NCBI GenBank assembly: GCA_963576725.1
Contig: OY755247.1
Location: 15,688,526-15,752,525 of the forward strand
Direction of reading: 5' to 3'
DNA from: Azorinus chamasolen
Lineage: Eukaryota > Mollusca > Bivalvia > Cardiida > Solecurtidae
DNA: 64,000 nucleotides
The notes beneath the pieces are model-generated. The model was not told where the DNA came from and ran no database searches. It saw only the letters and a program-made list of their open reading frames with translations. Shown piece by piece: positions 55,411 through 64,000 of the stretch (position 1 is its first letter; each line of letters opens with the position of its first letter). The position numbers and the translations under genes were made by a program.

Positions 55411-55586
55411 CTATAAACCTTTTACTCCATAAATATTCATGTAAAACAAATATGACATTATGAATATTAATTAGATTAATTTTCATAAGGACAAATGGCA
55501 TAATGATATTTGCCCAGGGGTCATCTGATCTGGATCTACTCCATTTGAAAAGGTGCTAAAAGGCATATGTATGGAGTAAAGGGTTA
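55411..55586 (-). mobile_element. Family A MITE lacking one hairpin arm
   Basis: ATAAACCTTTTACTCCATAA to GGAGTAAAGGGTTAA; only TCATCTGATCTGGATCTACT remains of the hairpin. Confidence 0.75.
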
Positions 55587-55818
55587 ATTTATATTGGATG
55601 TTGAAAAAGAAGTACCGGTAGCTGAGCTGTTGAGGTCACAAGCAAAATGGGCACCCTAACATTGCAACCAGTGAAGACAAGACTAGTCTGGTATGGATTA
55701 CCTGCCCCGACACTACATATCTTGTGCAGCCAGGAACCAGACTAAGACGAGACTATAATAGAAACACCAGGGTCTGCATTGTATGTTGCTCATCAGCAGC
55801 TTTAGTATTTCCTAGATA
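55587..55818. other. Unique stretch
   Basis: No gene or repeat recognised. Confidence 0.35.
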
Positions 55819-55819
55819 T

Positions 55820-56090
55820 ACAGTAGAACATGTCTTAAGTGACCATCAACAATAGGTATAATTATATGTCTATAAGGCAGGTGGCAGCTTAATGCAGGTC
55901 AAAAGTAATGCAGAAATCTCCTATAGACCATCGAAGAGGTATAAATATGGGCCTATAAGGCAAGTGGTAGCTAAATGCAGGTCAAATGTAATGCAGAATG
56001 CTCCTTCCTTAAGGAGCATTCTGCATTACTTTTGACCTGCATTAAGCAACCACATGCTTTTTAAAACTCCTATGTTCAATAAATTAACAG
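55820..56090. mobile_element. Family D-like MITE with duplicated left arm
   Basis: TA|CAGTAGAACATGTCTTAAGT. The CCTATAAGGCA(G/A)GTGGNAGCT arm occurs twice (55869, 55951), then apex ATGCTCCTTCCTTAAGGAGC. Confidence 0.7.
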
Positions 56091-56325
56091 TCGCTAAGCT
56101 TGGCAGATTCTGCAATACCCAACCAAGGTTCAGTAATTTGCAATTTGTAATTAGTAACTTTCAAAAGACAACGACTTCAAGATGATGTAAACAATTTTAT
56201 TTGTAATCTTTGTACAGAAAAATATACATCTGACTAACAAGCCTCTTTGTAAAAATACTTCAGCTGGGACACTTAGAGATTAGCTCTTCATATGGTGACC
56301 AGTCACCATCTAACAAAGTAACAAT
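56091..56325. other. Unique stretch, possibly 3'UTR-like on the minus strand
   Basis: On the minus strand ATTACAAATAAAATTG (56194-56210) contains AATAAA. Nothing else supports a gene here. Confidence 0.25.
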
Positions 56326-56741
56326 CAGAGCAATAGAAAAGATGTGTAAATTAAAATGGATTTCACCCTTTCCCTGTTGCATATTCATGTAAGAAATAAT
56401 TGCATCATGAATATTAATTAGATTATCAAAGTGGCATATAAATGCAGGATATTTTGGTTCAGGCAGAAAATGGTAGAATCAGATCTATATTGTATTATAA
56501 GCAAACAGAGCAGACACTGATCAGACAGCTAGTACAGGAGCTGTCTGATCTGGGCCTTCTCTGTTTGCAAAGGCCCAAAAAGGCCTGAAAAGGCATTTAT
56601 AAGAGGGAAAGGGTTAAGAAAAGCTCCTGTATATCTCCAACAAACCCATTGTTGTGAACACTCATTAGTGTTCACAACATGGGGTTTTGTGGAGAAATGA
56701 CGATTTTCGTATTTGAATACGTACCTTTATCTATTGCTCTG
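56326..56741 (+). mobile_element. Family E MITE with exact 8-bp duplication, split by an A/B MITE
   Basis: GTAACAAT at 56318-56325 and 56742-56749. CAGAGCAATAGAAAAGATG at the left, TTTATCTATTGCTCTG at the right. Confidence 0.9.
56362..56616 (-). mobile_element. Family A/B MITE nested in E
   Basis: TTCACCCTTTCCCTGTTGCA to GAGGGAAAGGGTTAA; apex CAGCTAGTACAGGAGCTG. Confidence 0.8.
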
Positions 56742-56845
56742 GTAACAATGAATACACAACAACAACAACTGTCAAACAGTATGCAACTCATTCCAAACTG
56801 GATCATTCAACAAGTAACATATCTCTCTCATACATATCAGTCTGT

Positions 56846-57030
56846 TATCCCATTCCCTCATATTGACGTCTTTTGACGCCTCTGTAAAGGTCACTTTATG
56901 AAACCATTGTGATAAATAGATCATTTGCTCCATAATTCCAAAATGTCCCTTTTTGCTAGTAAATGCTCCTTTTCGGTAGATTTATCCAAAGAGGTTGGAT
57001 CTAAAAGTAGCCTATGAGGTAATGGGTTAA
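56846..57030 (+). mobile_element. Family C MITE lacking one hairpin arm
   Basis: TTATCCCATTCCCTCATATT to GGTAATGGGTTAA; deletion from TTTGCTCC to ATAATTCC. Confidence 0.8.
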
Positions 57031-57041
57031 ATTTAAGTCTT

Positions 57042-57140
57042 TACAGAGCAAACAGAGCAGAACCTGATCAGATGGCTCCTTCTGGGGCTCTATGATCTGG
57101 TTCTACTCTGTTTGCGATGGTGTTTGTGTGTGATTGTAAT
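57042..57140 (-). mobile_element. Family A MITE fragment
   Basis: Hairpin GCAAACAGAGCAGAACCTGA / TCTGGTTCTACTCTGTTTGC. Confidence 0.65.
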
Positions 57141-57452
57141 GGTGTGGACATATGTTTTTATGAGATTAGAAAATTATATGATCTGAACTTAACATATATG
57201 ACATCTCTAGCTTAGACATTACCATACATGATATTTGTATCCTAAAAATGAACACATTTAACTGAACAGTCAAAGTTAATAAAGCAATACACAGCAATTT
57301 TCAACAGTGAACTTACATGTATGTAATACAGAAAGTAAAGAGGAGGACACCATGAATCCTAAATGCAATTCACATATGAGCAACATTAAAAGAAGCGTTG
57401 TCTTGGGGGCTTTGCAAATAGTATAGACCCAACTTGATGTTCCCACAGTAAA
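57141..57452. other. Unique stretch
   Basis: No gene recognised; a short A-like word, GCAAATAGTATAGACCCAAC, at 57415. Confidence 0.35.
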
Positions 57453-57605
57453 CCTTTAGCTTGCTTAGCTTATTTTATTTGCACAAATGTTTGTTTCATT
57501 TCATTTTCAAAACATTTCTCATAAACACTGTAACCAATGTATCAAATAGTGCATATTAAGTTAATTACCATATTTTCAATGAACGTTCTTGGCGCATTCA
57601 TTTTT
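57453..57605. mobile_element. Possible family F left end and unassigned DNA
   Basis: AAACCTTTAGCTTGCTTAGC resembles the F terminus; no right end found. Confidence 0.35.
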
Positions 57606-57856
57606 TTAAAACCCTTTTCTACATATAAACACTTTTTCACGCCTTTGCAAACAGAGAAGACCCAGATCAGAAGGCTCCTGTAGGAGCCATCTGATCAGGG
57701 TCTACTCTGTTTGCTAATGGAATATGAAAAATCTGTTTCTTTAGTTTCTAAAATGGCTACAATGTTCCATCTGCCATATTGCATTTTAACTATGTTGTCC
57801 ATGAATATTCAGTAGGTGTTGATATTTTTAATAAACATAGAACAGAGAAAGGGTTA
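57606..57856 (+). mobile_element. Family B MITE, full length, TTAA duplication
   Basis: TTAAAACCCTTTTCTACATA to CAGAGAAAGGGTTAA; apex GGCTCCTGTAGGAGCC. Confidence 0.85.
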
Positions 57857-57879
57857 AAAGAAATTTCTTACATTTTGTT

Positions 57880-57970
57880 CCCAGGTGGTTGCTTAATTCA
57901 GAATGAAAGCAATGCAGAAAGTTCAAACAGCTTTCTGAATTGCTTTCAGTCTGCATTAAGCTACCACTGA
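57880..57970. mobile_element. Family D central hairpin fragment
   Basis: CAGGTGGTTGCTTAATTCAG pairs with CTGCATTAAGCTACCAC; the apex is altered to AGTTCAAACAGCTTTC. Confidence 0.6.
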
Positions 57971-58039
57971 AAAATCTATACATACATGTATTTGGTTATC
58001 TAGTGGTTATTGTATAGGGCTTTACATGTAGTTATTTTA

Positions 58040-58243
58040 TTAACCCTTTCCTCCATAGGCAATTTTTAGATCCAACCACTTTGAATAAATCTGCCAAAAA
58101 GGAGCATTAACTAGAGAAAAGGAAAAGCTTAGAATTTTGTAGTTTGAAACCATTGTGATAAATACAGCATTTGCTCCTATAGGAGCAAATGCTCTATTTA
58201 TCACAATGGTTTCATAAAGTGACTTTTACAGAGGAAAGGGTTA
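58040..58243 (-). mobile_element. Family C MITE
   Basis: TTAACCCTTTCCTCCATAGG to GAGGAAAGGGTTA; apex TTTGCTCCTATAGGAGCAAA. Confidence 0.85.
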
Positions 58244-58253
58244 TTCATTAGTC

Positions 58254-58264
58254 CCCCCCCCCCC
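58254..58264. repeat. Poly-C run followed by CT-rich DNA
   Basis: About 11 consecutive C, then TTCCTTCTCTCTCTG. Confidence 0.8.
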
Positions 58265-58269
58265 CTTCC

Positions 58270-58835
58270 TTCTCTCTCTGAGGTAAGTAGGTGTTTATTT
58301 GAGAAGGGGTGTTTACAAAGGAGAATACGGTACTATGCATCTCATCTGGTTCTAAAGATTTCAGTGGTAAACACAAGCTCACCCAAGCTGAAAACTGCGT
58401 AAACAATTTACCGGTAACATGATTATTCCCCTAATAGTGGATTTCACAGGAAAAAAAGCAAATGACAACAGAAAAAAACATAAAACCAAGCTGACAAACT
58501 TTATATTAAATATTTGTTCATACAGCTCTTGAATCTTGCCTGATTTTTCTCAATTGATCATATCAATCATATATTGAAACCAAATATGTGTAACAATTCA
58601 ATTTTAAGTCTTACAAAATTGTATGAGATCCATACACATAATCAACAAACAATCAATAAGAAACTCCAAATGTGAAGTGAACAGGTGTCTCATCCATATC
58701 AAACTCTCTCTCTCAACTACAAATGTGCCCATTGGACTCAGATAACCCCACCCCCAATTATTTATGACTGTAGCTATGGTATGGCTTTTGACAAGGGCTA
58801 TTTAGAGTGTATATGTGCACAAGTTCACATAATGA
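58270..58835. other. Unique stretch, no gene recognised
   Basis: AT-rich, with short ORFs lacking any domain. UTR or intergenic. Confidence 0.35.
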
Positions 58836-58980
58836 TTAACCCTTTACTCCATGAATATCCATGCAAGAAATAATGACGTTATAAATATTAATTAGACTCA
58901 TTTTGTAACGGCATATGATATTTACACATGGCAGTTTTGACAAAGCAGAAACTATAGAATCAGATGTATATACATGTACA
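58836..58980 (-). mobile_element. Family A MITE, left half
   Basis: TTAACCCTTTACTCCATGAA through ACTATAGAATCAGATG; no hairpin. Confidence 0.65.
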
Positions 58981-59107
58981 TGTAGTTTTGCAAAACTAAA
59001 CACCCCTCACACCTTTCAGAAGTAGGGCACGGAAAAAACCGCAAATATTGACATGACAACCGTACATGTAACTAGCAACTGATCAGCAATGGCCTGGATC
59101 GAAACTA

Positions 59108-59327
59108 TTAACACTTAACTCCATGAATATTCATGCGAGAAATAATGACATCATCAATATTAATTAGATTAATTGTTATTAAAGCATATGGACTCAGGAA
59201 TTTTGAGCCATGGCAGAAACTATAGAATCAGATCTATATCATGTCATAAGCAAACAGAGCAGACCCTGATCAGACAGCTCCTCTGTTTGCAAGGCCTACA
59301 AAGGTGTATTTATGGAGTAATTGGTTA
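59108..59327 (-). mobile_element. Family A MITE lacking one hairpin arm
   Basis: TTAACACTTAACTCCATGAA to GGAGTAATTGGTTAA; the hairpin jumps from CAGCTCC to TCTGTTTGC. Confidence 0.75.
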
Positions 59328-59399
59328 ATAATACAAAATTGATGCTTCAATTATGAAGTAAGAAATTTCTTCAATTACTTTTAAAAATTATAATCACAG

Positions 59400-59465
59400 T
59401 CCCAATCAGTTTGGACACTGATGAGATGCTGATTCACTAAGCATCTCATCTGAATTTAAAAAGAT
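59400..59465. mobile_element. Family F hairpin fragment
   Basis: CAGTTTGGACACTGATGAGA with the inverse AGCATCTCATCTG. Confidence 0.5.
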
Positions 59466-59487
59466 ATGCTAATTTTACCAGTCTAAC

Positions 59488-59719
59488 TTAATCCATTATC
59501 TCATAGGCTATTTTTAGATACAACCTCTTTGAAAAAATCTACCGAAAAGGAGCATTAACTAGAGAAACGGATTTTTTTTTTAGAGCTTTGTAGTTTGAAA
59601 CCGTTGTGATAAATAGAGCATTTGCTCCTATAGGAGCAAATGCTCTTTTTATTACAATGGTTTCACAAAGTGACTTTTTCAGAGTCGTCAAAAGTCGTCA
59701 ATATGAGGGAATGGGTTAA
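59488..59719 (-). mobile_element. Family C MITE, full length, TTAA duplication
   Basis: TTAATCCATTATCTCATAGG to GGGAATGGGTTAA; apex TTTGCTCCTATAGGAGCAAA. Confidence 0.9.
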
Positions 59720-59845
59720 ACCATTTTCATGAATTGCTCCTTTATTCTCCACCAAACCCTTCAAGATGATTAGACGATTCTACTAAAGAGTGGTCACAAC
59801 ATAGAATGTGTTGGAGGAATGAGAATTTTTGTGTTCACGTACAGT
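59720..59845 (+). mobile_element. Family E MITE, left end replaced by C
   Basis: TTATTCTCCACCAAACCCTT and AAGAGTGGTCACAACATAGA. Confidence 0.6.
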
Positions 59846-59919
59846 GTTAGTTAACCTGAATGTAACAATAGAATGTAGAAAAATAATTTTGAAGATACAA
59901 AAGATGTTACCTTCTTATT

Positions 59920-60092
59920 GGCCCACCCCCTAATATTGATGCTTTTGTAAAAGTAACTTTTTGAAACCATGCTTTATTTATCACAAAGGTTTCAAAACTT
60001 AAACTACACAATCCTTTTTTCTAGTAAATGTTTCTTTCCAGTAGATTTATTCAAAGATGCGGGTCTAAACATAGCCTATGAGGTTCTGGGTC
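59920..60092 (+). mobile_element. Family C MITE, eroded
   Basis: One arm is reduced to GAAACCATGCTTTATTTATC; GGTCTAAACATAGCCTATGA near the right end. Confidence 0.65.
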
Positions 60093-60181
60093 TAAATGAG
60101 GAGTAATGTAATCTAGGTAAAACAAAAATATTTTACTTCAACTGACCTAACTTGAAGTATTCATTAGAATTGCCTCTCGGA

Positions 60182-60204
60182 TGGGGGGGGGGGGGGGGGG
60201 GGGG
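60182..60204. repeat. Poly-G run
   Basis: About 22 consecutive G. Confidence 0.9.
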
Positions 60205-60408
60205 TCCTCTATAGCAACCGTGGCTTATTGCACTCTAATTCCAAGTCCCTCTTACCTGGCTGTGATACATTATGAACCACTGAAGGAGTCAGACTCTAAG
60301 AACATGGTCTATTCCCTAATCTTTTTTTATCTTCTTTTATTGCATAAGTTTTTCTTCATCTCTTTCTCTCTTTTATCAAATTGTATTTGAATTTTTTATT
60401 GCTCAATT
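60205..60408. other. Unique stretch with a possible minus-strand mini-exon
   Basis: On the minus strand TTCTTAG|AGTCTGACTCC ... CACAGCCAG|GTAAG bounds a 45-base open segment (about 60300-60256). No homology recognised. Confidence 0.2.
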
Positions 60409-60409
60409 C

Positions 60410-60735
60410 AATGACTTGTGATCAGTGTCATTTATCCCTTAAAAAAGCCTTTGTTCAATGTAATACATTTTTGATCACCATAAAGCCATTGTTCATTCTT
60501 AAATTTTTGATCACCATAAAGCTTTTGTTCATTATTTCTACTTTTTGATTACCGAAAGCCTTTGTTAATTGTTACTTTTGATCATTGCAAAGCAATTGCT
60601 CATTCTTACAATGATCATTGTAAAGCCTTTCTTCATTCTTATAACTTTTGATCACCGTTAGGCTTTTGTTTATTCTTATAACTTTTGATCACCGTAAAGA
60701 CTTTCTGCTGTTTTAATATTAACTTTTGATCATCA
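60410..60735. repeat. ~42-bp imperfect tandem repeat, about 8 copies
   Basis: Units contain TTTTGATCACC(A/G)TAAAGC and TTTGTTCATTCTTA. Confidence 0.85.
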
Positions 60736-60940
60736 AACACATCACATACATTATACATATGTACAAACTACAAAGTAACAGTGTAAGCCATAGATGAAGA
60801 AGGAGGAGAGAATTTGTGTTTACACATCGTCAACCTACATTAAAACCAGTAGAAGAATGATAACACTTTAATATCAATACCTATTCATTACAAGAAATAA
60901 ATCTGCTTTCATCATTTTTTAAATTCCCAATTATTTCCCA
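60736..60940. other. Unique stretch
   Basis: No feature recognised. Confidence 0.35.
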
Positions 60941-61124
60941 CAGGTACAGATAAGATGTGTACAATGTATTTTTATTTTTTTTGATGAATAATTTCTTTAT
61001 TTCTCCATCAAACCCTATGTTGTGACCACTCTTTAGAATTGTCTCGAAGAGTGGTTACAACATAGGGTTTGGTGGAGAAATGGTGATTTTAGTATTGGAG
61101 TATGTACCTTGATCCGTTTCTCTG
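60941..61124 (+). mobile_element. Family E MITE, about 7-bp duplication
   Basis: CAGGTACAGATAAGATGTG ... CTTGATCCGTTTCTCTG, with TTTCCCA on both sides; strong CCCTATGTTGTGACCACTC arms. Confidence 0.85.
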
Positions 61125-61311
61125 TTTCCCATATGCTTTTTCAGATGCTTTAGGTTTGGAACAACCCTTGTACTCTTAAACATGATCTTTGTCATGGTTT
61201 TCACTCTAATTGCTTGATTTCTTTCCCATTGCATGATGGGAAATGGTCAAAGGAGTGAACATGATTGTTAGCCTTCATTACCCTACCGACAAATTCATGA
61301 TAGAATTTGTA

Positions 61312-61375
61312 AAGAGTTTGGATCAAGATGTAATTTCGATTAACTTGGCATCTCATCAGAATCCAAAACCTTTCT
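61312..61375. mobile_element. Family F hairpin fragment
   Basis: GAGTTTGGATCAAGATG with the inverse CATCTCATCAGAATCCAAA. Confidence 0.45.
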
Positions 61376-61529
61376 GACAAGATATACAAGCAAAAAATTT
61401 ACTTTAGCATCGTAGCCAATGACATTTGCTTACAGTACACAAACTGAGAAAGAACCCCTCTACAAGAATAGGACCACTGAGGCTATGCAAACAGTTTAGA
61501 TCCAGATCACATTCCACTGTATAGACTCA

Positions 61530-61729
61530 CAGAGGTCCAGATAAGATGCGTAAATCAAAACATTTTCAAGAATAACTCCTTTATTTCTCCACCAAACTGT
61601 ATGTTGTGACCACTCTTTAGAATCGTCTCTCCAAGACTAATTCTAAAGAATGGTCACACCACAGGGTCTGGTGGAGAAATAGTGATTTTAGTATCCGAGT
61701 ACATGTACTCACAATTATCTGTTGCTCTG
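61530..61729 (+). mobile_element. Family E MITE, full length
   Basis: CAGAGGTCCAGATAAGATGC ... ATTATCTGTTGCTCTG; apex CGTCTCTCCAAGACTAATTC. Confidence 0.85.
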
Positions 61730-61862
61730 GACTAAACTTTTAATGAGGGTCTACAGTGCATGACACTCTTCAATATTGGTCAAATGTTTGTTTTCTGAAT
61801 TGTGGTAGTTAGTCTGGTTTTATCAAAGATGTACATAAGAGATGTACTGATCTGTCCAAACT

Positions 61863-62092
61863 TTTTCTCTGTTCTTTGTTCAGACCAAATTTCAATACCT
61901 ACTGAATATTCATGGACAAAATAGGTATAATGAAATACTGAAGGCGGAACAGTGTAGCCATTTTAGAAAGCAAAGAAACAGATATTTCAAATTCCATTAG
62001 CAAACAGAGCAGACCCTGATCAGACTGCTCCGATCTGGGTCTAATCTGTTTGCAAATGTGTGAAAATGTGTTTATATGAGGGAAAGGTTTAA
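61863..62092 (-). mobile_element. Family B MITE
   Basis: Left end decayed, right end GAGGGAAAGGTTTAA. Hairpin apex deleted (CAGACTGCTCCGATCTGGG). Confidence 0.75.
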
Positions 62093-62265
62093 CTCTTTAC
62101 TCCATGACTACCTTTGCTGAAAGGAGCTGTCTGATCAGGGACCGCTTTGTTTGCTTATGAAATAAGACAGATATGATTCTAGTTTCTGCCATGGACTAAA
62201 ATTCCTGTGTTAAACTTATTAATATTCACGATGTTCTTATTTCTTACATGAATATTCATGGAGTC
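62089..62265 (+). mobile_element. Family A MITE sharing TTAA with B
   Basis: TTAACTCTTTACTCCATGAC; first hairpin arm lost; ends ATGGAGTCTCAGTC. Confidence 0.7.
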
Positions 62266-62503
62266 TCAGTCAAACGTATCTTGATGGCATCTATTAGAAT
62301 AGCTTCTATGATACAATTGTAATGAACACCATCAACGTAACATTGGCAGAGAAATCTAGAAAATATTTACCTAAATTTCCTATTAAAGTACTGTTCTTCT
62401 AGATCTCTGATCTATAATCAATAATAACAGTTTGCAAAGCCTCCTTGTGACCTTTTCTACTGTAGATTAAATCATGAAATGATGTATAAAATAAAAACCC
62501 ACT
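62266..62503. other. Unique stretch
   Basis: No feature recognised. Confidence 0.35.
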
Positions 62504-62504
62504 A

Positions 62505-62680
62505 CAGTAAAACCTCTCTATAATGGCCACTAAATTACATCAAGTAGTTTGTGTAAAAGGCAGGTGGCTGCATAAAGCAAGGAGCGTTCTGTTTTACTTT
62601 CACCTTGCTTTAAGCACCCACCTGCCCAAAATACCAACTAATTAACACAATTTAGTGGCTGTTACAGAGAGGTTTTACTG
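62505..62680. mobile_element. Family D MITE, apex partly deleted, TA duplication
   Basis: TA|CAGTAAAACCTCTCTATAAT ... AGAGAGGTTTTACTG|TA; the left arm runs directly into AAGGAGCGTTCTG. Confidence 0.85.
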
Positions 62681-62813
62681 TATACATCTTTTCTGCGCCG
62701 CTGACTGATCACACAAACCTATACAATAGGGTCAGTCAGTATTGCAGGACTCAAAATGGCTGTTCCTACAGCAAAAGTGCATAAAATTATCTGAGGTGTG
62801 CAAGTCAAGGCAT

Positions 62814-63050
62814 TTAACCCTTTACTCCATGAATATTCATAAAAGAAATGATGGCATCATGAATATTAATTAGATTATTTTAATAAATGGCATATTAGCA
62901 CATGAAATGTATGCCAAAGCAGAAACTAGAATCAGATCTATATTATTTCATAAGCAAACAGAGCAGACCCTGATTAGACAGCTCCTATAGGAGCTGTCTG
63001 ATCTGGGTCTTCTCTGTTTGCAAAGGCATATTTATGGAATAAAGGGTGAA
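62814..63050 (-). mobile_element. Family A MITE, full length
   Basis: TTAACCCTTTACTCCATGAA to GAATAAAGGGTGAA; apex CAGCTCCTATAGGAGCTG. Confidence 0.85.
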
Positions 63051-63222
63051 CGGGCTCATGACAAAGCAGATCAGAGCAAGACAAGACAAAATATTGCTGC
63101 ATTCTCAACATGGTTTCTGTTCACGGTCTATATCGTATATGACTGCAGTTGTATCTAAACCTTTTCTTTATGAATATCCAAGCATCACTCCATCATTTAT
63201 GAATATTGAATAAATTTATCTA

Positions 63223-63465
63223 TTAACCCTTTTCCTTTATATAAATGCCTTTCACGCATCTACAAACAGAGTAGACTCGGGTCAGACGGCTCCTATAGAA
63301 GCCGTCTTATCAGAGTCTGCTCTGTTTGCTAATGGAATTTGATAGATCTGTTTCTTTAGATTCGAAAATGGCTGCAATGTTCCATTTTTCATATTTCAAT
63401 TACAACTATTTTGTCCATGAATAACCAGCAGGTATTGAAATTTGGAATAAACGTAGAACAGGATT
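63223..63465 (+). mobile_element. Family B MITE
   Basis: TTAACCCTTTTCCTTTATAT to GTAGAACAGGATTC; apex GGCTCCTATAGAAGCC. Confidence 0.8.
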
Positions 63466-63507
63466 CAAATAACGAAATCTATTGCCATGGCAATCAGTAG
63501 AGAATCT

Positions 63508-63590
63508 GTAACACATAAGCTAACAGAGCAGACACTGGTCAGACAACTATAGGAGCCATCTGATCTGTTTCTACACTGTTGGCAATGATT
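63508..63590 (-). mobile_element. Family A/H-like hairpin fragment
   Basis: CTAACAGAGCAGACACTGGT and TGATCTGTTTCTACACTGTT. Confidence 0.5.
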
Positions 63591-63723
63591 ACAAGTTAAA
63601 GTGAAATACCCTCTGAACAAAGTCTGCATCCTTTTCAGATGCCTTGTTGCTTATACCACAGCTACTCTGTCTGCATACCCTGAACACTACCTTTACTTTC
63701 AGTAGGACCTTCCATATTTACTC

Positions 63724-63943
63724 TTAACCCTTTCCTCCATGAATATTCATGTAATAAATAATGACATCATTAATATTATTCTCATTGATTTTTAATGGCA
63801 CATGAACATTTGACTTTTTGGCCATGATAGAAACTGTATAATGTCACCTATACCATTTCATAAGCAAACAGCCATCTGATCTGGGTCTACTCTGTTTGCA
63901 GATTGCCTTTGCAGAAAGGCGTATTTATGGAGGAAAGGGTTAA
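63724..63943 (-). mobile_element. Family A MITE lacking one hairpin arm
   Basis: TTAACCCTTTCCTCCATGAA to GGAGGAAAGGGTTAA; only GATCTGGGTCTACTCTGTTT remains. Confidence 0.75.
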
Positions 63944-63952
63944 ATATTCTGA

Positions 63953-64000
63953 ATAGGAGCAAATGCTCTATTTATCACAATGGTTTCAACAAGTGACTTT
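63953..64000 (-). mobile_element. Family C MITE, second arm, running off the window
   Basis: TAGGAGCAAATGCTCTATTT, then CACAATGGTTTCAACAAG. Confidence 0.65.

Noticed and set aside
60256..60301. Minus-strand 45-base exon candidate
   Set aside because: AG/GT borders alone occur often by chance; no neighbouring exon or similarity was found.

Overview
This looks like nuclear DNA of a bivalve-like mollusc. It is AT-rich, has small exons with GT/AG junctions, and is saturated with short palindromic transposons and with pearl/Helentron-type elements made of about 150-170 bp cores plus GACGGACA microsatellites. The species cannot be fixed from the sequence. No bacterial, CRISPR, rRNA or tRNA features were seen.

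Genes. (1) On the + strand, from before base 1 to about 21.5 kb, lie the last 16 coding exons of CFAP69, a sperm/ciliary protein with an armadillo-like fold, followed by a separate 3'UTR exon. (2) On the - strand, 53770 down to 43385, lies a complete five-coding-exon gene for the Alba-type RNase P/MRP subunit p25 (RPP25/RPP25L). It is invisible as a long ORF but is recovered by joining exons in phase. No gene could be recognised from 56 to 64 kb.

Mobile elements fill the rest, often nested. Family names used below: A and B = TTAA-flanked MITEs (piggyBac-like) with ends TTAACCCTTTACTCCAT and TTAACCCTTTCC(C)TCAT, both carrying the same roughly 60-bp hairpin; C = TTAA-flanked MITE with a GCATTTGCTCC hairpin; D = TA-flanked MITE with CAGTAAAACCTCTCTATAA ends (pogo/Tigger-like); E = hAT-type MITE with CAGAG...CTCTG ends and 8-bp target duplications; F, G, H = rarer TTAA families. 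Some copies mix A-like and B-like ends and are called A/B.

Layout: 0-21.5 kb CFAP69 with MITEs in every long intron; 21.5-30 kb intergenic MITEs and two pearl-like arrays; 30-34 kb a decayed tyrosine-recombinase retroelement with gag-like, recombinase and SGNH-hydrolase remnants; 34-38.6 kb two more array elements, one split by a BED-finger hAT fragment; 38.7-40.3 kb remnants of a Ty3/gypsy and of a DIRS/Ngaro element; 43.4-53.8 kb RPP25, whose introns hold a 3.2-kb hAT element that itself contains a 1.9-kb array element; 54-64 kb MITEs between short unique stretches.

The most unusual signal is the central 14-mer GCTCCTATAGGAGC (with small variants). It forms the apex of the palindromes in families A, B, C and D, and in altered form in G and H, although these families have unrelated ends and different target duplications. 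A second is a 21-bp tandem repeat that starts exactly at a CFAP69 5' splice site and copies GTAAGT six times.
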